This document shows, in pieces, positions 34,958 to 43,360 of a stretch of DNA of 64,000 nt. The notes under the pieces were generated by a model. The model ran no database searches and was not told the origin of the DNA. It saw only the letters and a program-made list of their open reading frames with translations. Positions within the stretch are counted from its first letter, which is position 1. The number at the start of each line of letters is the position of its first letter. The DNA is from Caulobacter sp. UNC358MFTsu5.1 (GTDB lineage: Bacteria > Pseudomonadota > Alphaproteobacteria > Caulobacterales > Caulobacteraceae), in NCBI RefSeq assembly GCF_000712075.1, contig NZ_JONW01000005.1, positions 439,001-503,000 of the forward strand, in the 5' to 3' direction. The position numbers and the translations under genes are program-made.

Positions 34958-36001
34958 TCAGCGGTTGAGGCGGTTGAGCAGATAGGCCCGCAGCCGGCGG
35001 GCCTTGCGGTCGTCCATCGGTCCGAGGTCGCCGCGCGCGCCCTCGGGCAGGTGCGCGCCGGCCCGGTCGGCGGGACCGAAGACGTAGTAGTCGAACAGTT
35101 TCTTCCAGGCCTGCTTCTCGAAATCGGGCCGGTCGCGCAGGCTGAGCAGGCCGTGCAGCAGGGTGTTCATGGGGGTGTCCATGAAGGCCGGCGCGGCGTT
35201 CCACCAGTAGTTCACCAGCACGTTGAACGGAGCCAGCGCCTCGACCTGGTGCCACCACAGGGCCGGATAGACCAGCACGTCGCCGGGCTCCAGCTCGGCC
35301 ACCTGGGCGGCGGCCAGGGCGTCGCGGAAGCGCGGGAACCGCTCGAAGTCCGGGGCGTCGAAGTCGACCATGCTGACCGCCTGGCCGCCCGGCGTCATGT
35401 CCAGCGGGCCGGGATAGAGGTTCTCCACCTGCTCGGGCGGGAACAGGGTGAAGCGACGCCGGCCCACCGCGCAGACGGCGATGTTGTTGGACATGTCGTA
35501 GTGGGCGGCGGCGACCGTGCGGTTGCCGATCCAGATGCTGGCCAGGGGCGTGGCGTCGCCCAGGGCGGTCAGGTCCAGGCCCAGGTCATTCTCGGCCCGC
35601 AGGCCCGGCAGATAGGCGTCGATGTCGCTGGAGCCGATGTAGAGCGACGGCGCGCCGGGTTCGTCCCCAGGTTCGTCCAAGGTCTGCTCGATCCGCTTCA
35701 GGAAGGCCGGCAGCGGCGTGCGCTCGGTCTGGAAGTTCAGGCGGGCGACGGCCTCGTCATAGCCGAACCGCCCCTTGATCTCAGGCGCGCCGGTATAGCC
35801 GACGAAGCGCTCGCCGCGATCGTGCGACAGGAGGTAGTCCATGGCCGCGCGGGGCGACCGCAGGCCCGCCCGCACCAGCGGCCAGTCGCGGGCCATGCCG
35901 CGGAAGATCGTCGGCCGCTGGAGGGTCAGGATCTCGTCGAACGGGATCTGCTCGGGCGTCAGCCCCTCGACCACCGGCGTCCTGCGAGCGATGTCGGTCA
36001 T
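34958..36001 (-). CDS. Cupin-like / JmjC domain protein (TBDR2 locus)
   Basis: 347 aa, cytoplasmic. RPTIFRGMARDWPLVRAG opens the fold. Iron ligands are H167-Y-D169 (AAHYDMSNN) and the His of LWWHQVEAL. FPPEQVENLYPGPLD and LEPGDVLVYP match the paralog at 3619-4659. A conserved C-terminal helical region contains FDYYVFGPADRAGAHLPEG. It probably acts as a 2-oxoglutarate- and iron-dependent hydroxylase on an unknown target, and is cotranscribed with SapC (13-bp gap) and the halogenase. Confidence 0.9.
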   Translation of the reverse strand: MTDIARRTPVVEGLTPEQIPFDEILTLQRPTIFRGMARDWPLVRAGLRSPRAAMDYLLSHDRGERFVGYTGAPEIKGRFGYDEAVARLNFQTERTPLPAFLKRIEQTLDEPGDEPGAPSLYIGSSDIDAYLPGLRAENDLGLDLTALGDATPLASIWIGNRTVAAAHYDMSNNIAVCAVGRRRFTLFPPEQVENLYPGPLDMTPGGQAVSMVDFDAPDFERFPRFRDALAAAQVAELEPGDVLVYPALWWHQVEALAPFNVLVNYWWNAAPAFMDTPMNTLLHGLLSLRDRPDFEKQAWKKLFDYYVFGPADRAGAHLPEGARGDLGPMDDRKARRLRAYLLNRLNR

Positions 36002-36014
36002 CGGATCCCTCCGC

Positions 36015-36725
36015 TCAGGCCCCGGCCCGCTTGCGGTTCTTCAGCTCGACCAGGAACCCGACATTGCCCAGGGACGACAGGACCCATTGGGCGGCGGCCA
36101 GGAACCCGCTGCGATGCAGCGCCTCCAGCCCGGCGGCGTCCAGGGCCGCGAACCGGTCCTGGGAGATCGTGTAGAGCTCGGGCAGGTCGTACTGGGTGTA
36201 GTCGTCCAGCTTGATCTCGACGTCGACCGGCTCGACCAGGCCGTGGGCCTCGAAGGCCGCGAACATCGCCTTGCTGAACTCCAGGCCGTCGTAGATCACG
36301 CCCAGCAGGCGCGCGACGTGCTGCAGATAGGGCGAATTTCCCCCGGCCGGCAGGAACACCGGCTCGCCGTCGGCGGCGCCGACGCGGGGGTGGTCGAGGT
36401 CGACATGGATCATCGGCTCGGCGCCCCGGTCGCGCAGGGCGATCGAGAACGGACCGCGCTGCTGGATGGCCGGCACGTAGCGGGCGTTCCAGCCGCCTGG
36501 CTCGAGGAACAGGTTCTCGTCCCGGTCCAGGCCCAGCAGGGCCACCGACTGGAAGGCGCCCTCGGCGTCCTTGCGGAAGAAGATCGGATACTCGCGCTGA
36601 ACCGCCTCGAACTCGGTGGGGAAGATCAGCACCTGGTTGATGTCGTCGCCAAAGGCGGGACCGTGCCCCGTGGCGACCCGCAGGTCGCCGTGGTCGACGT
36701 TGTTAAGCAGCACTCGGTTCGTCAT
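36015..36725 (-). CDS. SapC family protein
   Basis: 236 aa from ATG 36725 (MTNRVLLNNVDHGDLRV). The sequence contains the SapC hallmarks VLIFPTEFEAVQREYPIFF, VALLGLDRDENLFL and a C-terminal FLVELKNRK. SapC-like proteins are named after a Campylobacter S-layer secretion locus, but in alphaproteobacteria they recur beside TBDR and halogenase genes and have no proven role. There is no signal peptide. The gene opens a SapC-JmjC-halogenase run that lies behind a strong terminator after TBDR2, which implies lower expression than the receptor. Confidence 0.88.
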   Translation of the reverse strand: MTNRVLLNNVDHGDLRVATGHGPAFGDDINQVLIFPTEFEAVQREYPIFFRKDAEGAFQSVALLGLDRDENLFLEPGGWNARYVPAIQQRGPFSIALRDRGAEPMIHVDLDHPRVGAADGEPVFLPAGGNSPYLQHVARLLGVIYDGLEFSKAMFAAFEAHGLVEPVDVEIKLDDYTQYDLPELYTISQDRFAALDAAGLEALHRSGFLAAAQWVLSSLGNVGFLVELKNRKRAGA

Positions 36726-36784
36726 GTCCGCCCCAACTTCCGGTCCCGGACCCGCGGCGCGGGTTCGGTGTCCGGCCACTGTAG

Positions 36785-36816
36785 AGAAGAAAGGGCCGCT
36801 GCGAACAGCGGCCCTT
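36785..36816 (-). terminator. Intrinsic terminator after TBDR2
   Basis: Perfect 11-bp stem (36791-36801 with 36806-36816) and a 4-nt CGAA loop, followed in minus-strand RNA by the U-rich sequence UUUCUUCUC. It lies 62 nt after the TBDR2 stop and 65 nt before the SapC start. Confidence 0.85.
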
Positions 36817-36818
36817 CC

Positions 36819-36836
36819 CCCCGACCTAGGTCGGGG
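36819..36836. repeat. Perfect 18-bp palindrome between TBDR2 and the terminator
   Basis: CCCCGACCTAGGTCGGGG is a perfect palindrome. It sits between the TBDR2 stop and the intrinsic terminator and may be a first hairpin in the transcript or a protein-binding site. Confidence 0.6.
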
Positions 36837-36878
36837 CCCCAAGACAAGAGTCCCGCGACCCGACCATGGCTACGTTCC

Positions 36879-39800
36879 TTAGAACTTGTAGCGCGCTCCG
36901 AGCAGGAAGCGGCGGTCCAGTTCTTGCGCGTACCACAGCTCGTGTTCGTCGCGAGCGTAGGTGCGCAGGCTCTCGTTGGTCAGGTTGATGCCTTCCAGCG
37001 AGATCGCCAGCTTGGACGTCACGTCGTAGCTGATGTTGAAGTCCAGCTCGCCGAACGGCGCGACGAACACCGGGTTGCGCGAGCCGCCGCGGTTGGTGGC
37101 CTGCAGGAACTTGTCGCGCCAGTTGTAGGCCAGACGCGCCGAGATCCCGTTCTTTTCGTAGATCAGGGTGGCGTTGGCCGTGTCGCTCAGACCCAGCAGG
37201 GCGAACTGGTCCTGGCCCGGGTCGGAACCGATGTCGAAGCCGACGTCGCCGCGCACCAGGGTGTAGGCCCCGGAGACGCCGAAGCCGGTGTCGCCGAAGA
37301 AGTGCTGGGCGGCGATTTCGAAGCCGTGGATCTTGCCCGTCTTGTTGTTGATCGGCTGCGCGACCTGGAAGTTGAGCAGCGGATCGGACGCGTTGGGCGA
37401 GACGTCGGTGGCCGCGAGGATCGCATCGACGAAGGCCTGGTTGAGGTCGCCGGACGGACCGCGGTTGGCCTGGTACTGGGCCGTGGCGGCCGCCACCGAA
37501 CCGGTCGTGTTGATCAGCGAGGTCATCGTGAACAGGTTGACGTCGGTCTGATCGGCGCCGATCGCGGCCAGGGACGCCTTGGCGTCGCCCGAACGGGTTC
37601 CGGCGGCGCCCGAGCTGGCGTCACGCAGGCCGAACAGGCTCTGGTTGAACGTGCCCGTACCCACGAAGTTGTTCACGCGCTTCTCGAAGAAGCCCGCCGA
37701 GATGTAGCTGTCGGGCTTGTAGTACCACTCGACCGAGACGTCGAAGTTGTCCGAGATCAGCGGCTGCAGTTCCGGGTTGCCCCGGGTGGCCAGCGGGATG
37801 GCGCCGTTGGCGATCGGACGGTTCGGCGCCTGAGGGGCGACCGAAGCGAACAGGTTGCCGTAGTCCGGCCGCGCGATCGTGCGGCTGAACGAGAAGCGAC
37901 CGATCAGGTCCTTCCTCAGCTCCATCTGGAAGTCCAGGGCGGGCAGCAGGTTGCTGTACTTGTTGCTGCCCGAGATCGGCGAGTAGGTGGACGCGGTGTC
38001 GATGCGGAAGTCGTTGTCGGCGGTCCAGACGACGGCTTGCGGCGTGCGGATCAGCGACACGGACTCCGACTTGGTCTCCTCGTAGCGGGCGCCGGCGACC
38101 ATGCTGGCCTCGTGGCCGGCCAGTTCGCCCTTCCAGGTCAGCTGGCCGTAGACGGCCCAGATCTTCTCGTCGACGCGGTTGTCGTCCTGGCTGGTCACGC
38201 CGATGGCGTTGCCGACCGAGACGTAGTGCGGCGACAGGGCGTTGTAGAGGGCGATCGCGTCGGCGCGGAAGGCGACCAGGCCCGTGCCGCTCTGATGCGC
38301 GTCGAAGGTGTCGAAGCGGCAGGCCAGGCAGAATTGTTTCACCAGGTTGCCGGCGTACTGCGACACGTCGCGCGGGTTGGAGATGCCCCAGCTGCCCAGG
38401 TCCTGCTGGGTGTTGATGCTGGCCTGCTTCATCTTCGAATTGCGGTAGTCGAAGCCGAAGTCGAAGCGGCTGCCGCTGTCGTCGAATTCGTAGCCGCCGT
38501 CGGCGCGGAATTCCTTGATCTCCTGGTCCTGGCTCTGGGCCGAGGTGCGGGCCACCTGGCTGCCCAGGTCGCCGACATCCAGCACGCCGTTGCCGTTGCC
38601 GCGCGGCAGGGCGTCGTTGATGACCACGGCCTGGACCGGGATCTTGCCGTTGTAGTCCACCGAGTGCGTCGAGATGATCGGCGCGCCGATGCTGACCGAG
38701 GTCGAGCTGGTGCCGTTGGGGGCGTCAGGATCGCTGGACGCCTTCGAGATGTGGCCGTCGACCGTGATCTTGAAGCGGTCGGTGACGTCCCAGGCGCCGT
38801 TCAGGCCGAACGACTTCAGCTTGTCCTCGTTGGCGCGGTACTGCTGCTCGAAGCCGGTGTCCTTGGTGCCGCTGAGGGTTTCCTGCAGGAACACGGCGGT
38901 GGCGACCGTCGGGTTCTTGTCGAAGGTCACCTTGTCGAACGGACGGTTGAACCAGTTGGTCTGGTCGTTGCGGCGTTCGAACGACTTGTTGTCGGCGTAC
39001 AGGCCGTCGGCCGTGATCAGGATGTTCTCGGTCGGGCGCCATTGCACCGACGCCTGGGCGTTGATGCGTTCGCGGCTGCCTTGCGAGAAGTGGTAGCGGC
39101 TGTCGTTCGGGATCGCCACCAGGGTGTCGCCGCTGGCCGGCGCATTGGTGATCTGGGTCGCGCCGCCGTTGCGGACGAAGCCGTTGGCCGGATTGATGAA
39201 GTCGGAATACTTGCGGATGTTCCAGTCGTTCGACGTGGCGCTGGTGCTGGTGAAGTTGCGCTTCTGGTAGCTGCCGAACAGGGTGACGCCGAACTTTTCG
39301 TCCGCGTCGGTCCAGTTCAGCAGGCCCGAGACTTCCGGCGTCACCTTGGACGCGTCCTCGAGCTTGTTGTCCATGCTCGTATCGTAGACCGCCTTCACGC
39401 CGAGGCTGCCCGTCAGGCCGCTCTCGCGCGCGTCGAAGGGACGGCGGGTCTTGACGTTGATCGTCGCGCCGATGCCGCCCGACGGGATGCCCGCGCGGCC
39501 GGTCTTGTAGACTTCCAGGGTCGAGACGCCTTCCGAGGCGAGGTTCGAGAAGTCGAACGAACGGCTGGTGCCGGTCTGGAAGTCGGCCGACTGGTCGCCG
39601 CCGACGGTGGAGACGTTGGCCGAGGGCATGGTCCGGCCGTTCAGGGTCACCAGGTTGAAGCCGCCGCCGAAGCCGCGGACCGTGACCTGCGAGCCTTCGC
39701 CGTTGGTGCGGTCGATCGAAACGCCGGTGATGCGCTGCAGGGATTCCGCCAGGTTGGTGTCGGGGAACTTGCCCATGTCTTCGGCCGAGATGGCGTCGAC

Positions 39801-39986
39801 CACACCGCTGTTGCTGCGCTTGATCTCGATCGAGCGCTCCAGAGAGGCCCGGATGCCGGTGACGACGATCTCGTCGACCGTGCTGCTGTCGTTGTTGCTC
39901 TGGGCCTGGGCCTGACCGCCGGCGAAGATCGCCACGGACAGCGCTATCAGAGACGCAGAGGTATTCAGGCGACGGTGTCGCTTCAT
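36879..39986 (-). CDS. TonB-dependent receptor (TBDR2)
   Basis: 1035 aa from ATG 39986 (MKRHRRLNTS), with GGGGAAA upstream; an in-frame start at 40004 is weaker. Signal peptide to about residue 29 (ends AQAQ). The TonB box region is VDEIVVTGIRASLE. The plug contains DMGKFPDTNLAESLQRITGV, VTVRGFGGGFNLVTLNGRTM and GRAGIPSGGIGATINVKTRR, strongly like the sugar-type TBDRs of Caulobacterales. The barrel ends in RFLLGARYKF. It is divergent from a GH9 glucanase, and operator-like palindromes lie between them. A beta-glucan or cello-oligosaccharide substrate is inferred from that neighbour only. Confidence 0.95.
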   Translation of the reverse strand: MKRHRRLNTSASLIALSVAIFAGGQAQAQSNNDSSTVDEIVVTGIRASLERSIEIKRSNSGVVDAISAEDMGKFPDTNLAESLQRITGVSIDRTNGEGSQVTVRGFGGGFNLVTLNGRTMPSANVSTVGGDQSADFQTGTSRSFDFSNLASEGVSTLEVYKTGRAGIPSGGIGATINVKTRRPFDARESGLTGSLGVKAVYDTSMDNKLEDASKVTPEVSGLLNWTDADEKFGVTLFGSYQKRNFTSTSATSNDWNIRKYSDFINPANGFVRNGGATQITNAPASGDTLVAIPNDSRYHFSQGSRERINAQASVQWRPTENILITADGLYADNKSFERRNDQTNWFNRPFDKVTFDKNPTVATAVFLQETLSGTKDTGFEQQYRANEDKLKSFGLNGAWDVTDRFKITVDGHISKASSDPDAPNGTSSTSVSIGAPIISTHSVDYNGKIPVQAVVINDALPRGNGNGVLDVGDLGSQVARTSAQSQDQEIKEFRADGGYEFDDSGSRFDFGFDYRNSKMKQASINTQQDLGSWGISNPRDVSQYAGNLVKQFCLACRFDTFDAHQSGTGLVAFRADAIALYNALSPHYVSVGNAIGVTSQDDNRVDEKIWAVYGQLTWKGELAGHEASMVAGARYEETKSESVSLIRTPQAVVWTADNDFRIDTASTYSPISGSNKYSNLLPALDFQMELRKDLIGRFSFSRTIARPDYGNLFASVAPQAPNRPIANGAIPLATRGNPELQPLISDNFDVSVEWYYKPDSYISAGFFEKRVNNFVGTGTFNQSLFGLRDASSGAAGTRSGDAKASLAAIGADQTDVNLFTMTSLINTTGSVAAATAQYQANRGPSGDLNQAFVDAILAATDVSPNASDPLLNFQVAQPINNKTGKIHGFEIAAQHFFGDTGFGVSGAYTLVRGDVGFDIGSDPGQDQFALLGLSDTANATLIYEKNGISARLAYNWRDKFLQATNRGGSRNPVFVAPFGELDFNISYDVTSKLAISLEGINLTNESLRTYARDEHELWYAQELDRRFLLGARYKF

Positions 39987-40107
39987 AGCCGTTTCCCCGC
40001 ACAAGTAGCCCCCGAGGGGGCATTGGTTCTTTTTGTTTCGACGCCGATACGTGGACCCCGACCGTTTTTGCGATTGTCGTCAAAAACAGCGGAATATCGG
40101 CGATCGA

Positions 40108-40119
40108 GTTAGCGGTAAC
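40108..40119. promoter_or_regulatory. LacI-type operator upstream of TBDR2
   Basis: GTTAGCGGTAAC, a near-palindrome with central CG, 121 bp before the TBDR2 start. It shares arms with the sites at 11609 and 40420. Confidence 0.6.
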
Positions 40120-40214
40120 ATCAGTACGCGAAATCGGTCAAGCGACCCAAAACCGATTTTGACAGCGCTGTATCGGCTCATTTCTCATACAAATGATCAG
40201 AAACCCTGACAAAT

Positions 40215-40234
40215 AAGCGGGTTGCCGCTTTTTT
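40215..40234 (+). terminator. Terminator-like hairpin in the TBDR2-GH9 intergenic region
   Basis: AAGCGG-GTTG-CCGCTT followed by a run of six T on the plus strand. No plus-strand gene lies upstream, so it may end a short RNA or act in a GH9 leader. Confidence 0.5.
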
Positions 40235-40419
40235 GACGCAAAAGCCTTTTTCGCAAGGCGGTTCGGTTGTTGCAGTCCCGACACAGAGGGCGCCCGAGCA
40301 ATCTGCGCGTCATCCGCTCACGGCGCTTCGTCCTGACGTAGCGGAAACCGGCTTTGGACGGATCGGCGGTCGCCCGCCGAAGCTCTGCAAGAAACCCCGT
40401 TGACGAGACCCTGAACAAT

Positions 40420-40431
40420 GTTACCGCTATC
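40420..40431. promoter_or_regulatory. LacI-type operator upstream of GH9
   Basis: GTTACCGCTATC, a one-mismatch relative of GTTACCGCTAAC (the reverse complement of the 40108 site). It lies 228 bp before the GH9 start. Confidence 0.55.
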
Positions 40432-40658
40432 GCGGGCTTTTCAGGCTGGCGGTCATTCGCTCGCCCATCCGCCCGTGGATTACTCAAGGGGCCGGCGTCC
40501 TCGCGACGGCGGCCCCCTCTTTCTCCCAGCCCCTCTCCGCCCGATCGCCACCGGACCTCGAAATATGGGACCGGTACCAAAAGTGCGTTGACGCCCGCCC
40601 GCAAGACGGGAAGGTTGCGCCCGGAACCTGGAGAGACGTCCAGGACGGGAGGAGCATC

Positions 40659-43202
40659 ATGGAAGTCTTGTCGCGGTCGTTGAAGGCCGCCGCGCTGGCC
40701 GCGAGCCTGATGGCCGGCGTCGCGCCCGCCGCCCTGGCCCAGGCCCCGGCCAAGCCTGCCGCGAGCCCGGCTTCCGGCGCCCTCAAGCTCAACGCCAAGG
40801 GCTATCTCGAGACCCCCGGCCTGAACGTCCTGGTGTTCAGCAACGGCTCGGAAGACCTGTTCAACGACGCCAAGATGAGCGGGGTCGAGCTGATCCAGCA
40901 CGGGGTGCGCACCGTCACCAACGGCGACGTCCGCCTGAGCCCCACGCCCGGCCAGTGGGACCCGATGGCCAAGCTGATCGAGCGCAAGGTCGACCCGGCC
41001 ACCGGCGTGATCACCGCCACCCTCGAATTCGTCGGCCAGGACTTCCGCTACGCCATCCGCGTCGAGCCGCGCGGCCGGGACTTCACCGTCAGCGTCAACC
41101 TCGACAAGCCCCTGCCCGCCGCTCTGGAGGGCAAGGCCGGCTTCAATCTCGAGGTCCTGCCCTCGGCCTATTTCCGCAAGACCTTCCTGGCCGACGGCAA
41201 GCCGGGAAGCTTCCCGCTGTATCCCAGCAGCCCCATGGCGGCGCCGGTGGACGGCCGCGCCGAGCCCCTGCCCCTGGTCACCGCCGGCCGCTTCGTTCTG
41301 GCCCCGGAAGACCCCGCGCGGCGGATCACCATCGCCAGCGCCGCCGGCGGCCCGGTCTCGCTGTACGACGGCCGCAACCAGGCCCAGAACGGCTGGTACG
41401 TGCTGCGCGCCCCGATCCCCGCGGGCAAGACCGGTCGGGTGGTCGAATGGACCGTCTCGGCCAACGCCCTGCCCGGCTGGGTCCGCCCGCCGTCCATCGC
41501 CCACTCACAGCTGGGCTACGCGCCGGGCCAGAAGAAGGTGGCGATCGTCGAGCGCGACCCGGCCGATCCGCCCAAGGCCCAGGCCCGGCTGCTGAAGGTG
41601 GGCGAGACCGGGGTCTTCACCCCGGTGCTGACCGCCCCGCTCGGGGCCTGGAAGCCCTGGCTGCGCTACGCCTACGCCGACTTCGACTTCTCGTCCGTGA
41701 CGACGCCGGGCCTCTATGTCGTCGAATACGCCGGCCGGCGCACCGCGCCGTTCAAGATCGATCCGACCCTCTACGCCGACGCCTGGCATCCCACCCTGGA
41801 CGTCTATTTCCCGGTCGCCATGGACCACATGTTCGTCAACGAGGCCTATCGGGTCTGGCACGGCGACAGCCACCGCGACGACGCCCTGCAGGCGCCGCTG
41901 AACCACGAGCACATCGACCTCTATCGCCAGGGCCCGACCACCGACACGCCGTTCAAGCCGATGGAGCACATCCCCGGGCTCAACGTGGGCGGCTGGTTCG
42001 ACGCGGGCGACTTCGACATCCGCACCCAGACCCACTACGCGGTCGTGCGCACCCTGGTCGACACCTGGGAGCAGTTCCGCCTGACCCGCGACGAGACCAC
42101 GGTCGACGAGGCGCGGCGGCACGTCGAGATCCACGTGCCGGACGGGACGCCCGATATCCTGCAGCAGATCGAGCACGGCACGCTGCAGCTGCTCGCCCAG
42201 CACAAGGCCGTCGGCCACGCGATCCACGGCATCGTCGAGCCGGACGTCGGCCAGTACACTCATCTGGGCGACGCGGTGACCAAGACCGACGGCCTTGTCT
42301 ATGACGCCAGCCTCGGCCCCGACCAGGTCAAGGACGGCCGCAGCGGGGTCAAGGACGACCGCTGGGCGTTCACCAGCAAGTCCACGCCGCTGAACTACGG
42401 TTCGATCGCCGCCCTGGCGGCGGCCAGCCGCGCCCTGCGCGGCTATCGCGACGCCCTGGCCGACGACTGCCTGGCCACCGCCCAACGGGTCTGGGACGAG
42501 GAGCACAGCCACGCCCCCGACCTCTTCCACCACGGCAACACCACCGGCGGCGACATCGTCGACGAGGAGTTCAGCGCCGCCGTCGAACTGCTGATCGCCA
42601 CCAAGGACCCGAAATACGCCGCCCGGATCGACGAGCTCTGGCCCAAGGTTGAGGCCCGCTTCGCCCAGAACGCCGACTTGGCCGCCCGGGCCGTCCCGTT
42701 CATGCCGCCGGCCTTCAAGGCGCGGATGGCGCCGGCGGTGCGGGCCTACAAGGCGCAGAGCGACAAGCTGCTGACCGAGAACCCGTTCGGCGTGCCGATC
42801 GCCATGGGCGGCTGGGCCGGCAGCGGCGGCGTCGCCGAGTTCGGCCTGACCCATTGGGCCCTGCACAGGGCCTTCCCCGAGATCATCGACGGCCAGGCGG
42901 TGTTCCGGTCGCTGAACTATCTGTACGGGACCCATCCGGGCTCGGACATCTCGCTGGTCTCGGCCGTGGGCACGGTCTCCAAGGAAGTCGCCTACGGCAA
43001 CAACCGCGCCGACTTCAGCTTCATCGCCGGCGGCGTGGTGCCCGGCGAGCTGATCGTCAAGCCGGACTTCCCCGAGAACAAGGAGGACTGGCCGTTCTTC
43101 TGGGGCGAGAACGAGTACGTGATCAACGTCGGCGCCAGCTACATCCAGCTGGTGAATGCGGCGGCGGCGTTGGCCAAGGAACCCTCCAACGCTCCAAAAT
43201 AA
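40659..43202 (+). CDS. Glycoside hydrolase family 9 (cellulase/beta-glucanase type)
   Basis: 847 aa. Signal peptide at about 1-28 (ends AALAQ). An N-terminal ~240-residue beta-region precedes a CelD_N-like Ig domain (IAHSQLGYAPGQKKVAIV) and the (alpha/alpha)6 catalytic domain. The base-catalyst motif GGWFDAGDFD has D448 and D451. The proton donor is E819 in GENEYVINVGASY near the C-terminus. GH9 enzymes invert beta-1,4-glucosidic bonds in cellulose, cello-oligosaccharides or mixed-linkage glucans; longer proteins of this type may be exo-beta-glucosaminidase- or glucosidase-like, so substrate is open. A strong ribosome site, GACGGGAGGAGC, precedes the ATG. It is divergent from TBDR2, and a repeat element starts 4 bp after its stop. 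Confidence 0.92.
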   Translation: MEVLSRSLKAAALAASLMAGVAPAALAQAPAKPAASPASGALKLNAKGYLETPGLNVLVFSNGSEDLFNDAKMSGVELIQHGVRTVTNGDVRLSPTPGQWDPMAKLIERKVDPATGVITATLEFVGQDFRYAIRVEPRGRDFTVSVNLDKPLPAALEGKAGFNLEVLPSAYFRKTFLADGKPGSFPLYPSSPMAAPVDGRAEPLPLVTAGRFVLAPEDPARRITIASAAGGPVSLYDGRNQAQNGWYVLRAPIPAGKTGRVVEWTVSANALPGWVRPPSIAHSQLGYAPGQKKVAIVERDPADPPKAQARLLKVGETGVFTPVLTAPLGAWKPWLRYAYADFDFSSVTTPGLYVVEYAGRRTAPFKIDPTLYADAWHPTLDVYFPVAMDHMFVNEAYRVWHGDSHRDDALQAPLNHEHIDLYRQGPTTDTPFKPMEHIPGLNVGGWFDAGDFDIRTQTHYAVVRTLVDTWEQFRLTRDETTVDEARRHVEIHVPDGTPDILQQIEHGTLQLLAQHKAVGHAIHGIVEPDVGQYTHLGDAVTKTDGLVYDASLGPDQVKDGRSGVKDDRWAFTSKSTPLNYGSIAALAAASRALRGYRDALADDCLATAQRVWDEEHSHAPDLFHHGNTTGGDIVDEEFSAAVELLIATKDPKYAARIDELWPKVEARFAQNADLAARAVPFMPPAFKARMAPAVRAYKAQSDKLLTENPFGVPIAMGGWAGSGGVAEFGLTHWALHRAFPEIIDGQAVFRSLNYLYGTHPGSDISLVSAVGTVSKEVAYGNNRADFSFIAGGVVPGELIVKPDFPENKEDWPFFWGENEYVINVGASYIQLVNAAAALAKEPSNAPK

Positions 43203-43205
43203 CAA

Positions 43206-43338
43206 CCGTCATTCCGGGCCTTGCGCCCGGAACCCCTCGTTCAGCTCGCACGTGAAGCGCAGGCGGTTCGCCGGCGAACCGCCCCTCCCGCACTTGCGGC
43301 GGACAGAGGGGTCCCGGGCACAAGGCCCGGGATGACGG
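43206..43338. repeat. Nested inverted repeat, GTCATCCCGG family (copy 2)
   Basis: Outer arms 43206-43223 and 43321-43338 pair at 17 of 18 positions (CCGTCATTCCGGGCCTTG). A perfect 22-bp palindrome lies inside at 43262-43283. It sits between the convergent stops of GH9 and the esterase. End sequence and position match the element at 603-715. Confidence 0.75.
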
Positions 43339-43360
43339 CTGAAATTGAAGGGCGAAACGA

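Larger units (their letters stand above)
40005..40658. other. Divergent regulatory region between TBDR2 and GH9
   Basis: 654 bp without a supported gene and AT-richer than its surroundings. It holds two operator-like palindromes (40108, 40420), an 8-bp stem-loop (AAATCGGT 40131-40138 with ACCGATTT 40152-40159) and a terminator-like hairpin (40215-40234). It should carry promoters for both genes, probably under a common repressor. Confidence 0.65.

Noticed and set aside
35841..40112. A 1423-codon plus-strand open frame across SapC and TBDR2
   Set aside because: It runs through two well-supported minus-strand genes, a terminator and an intergenic region, which no real gene would do here.
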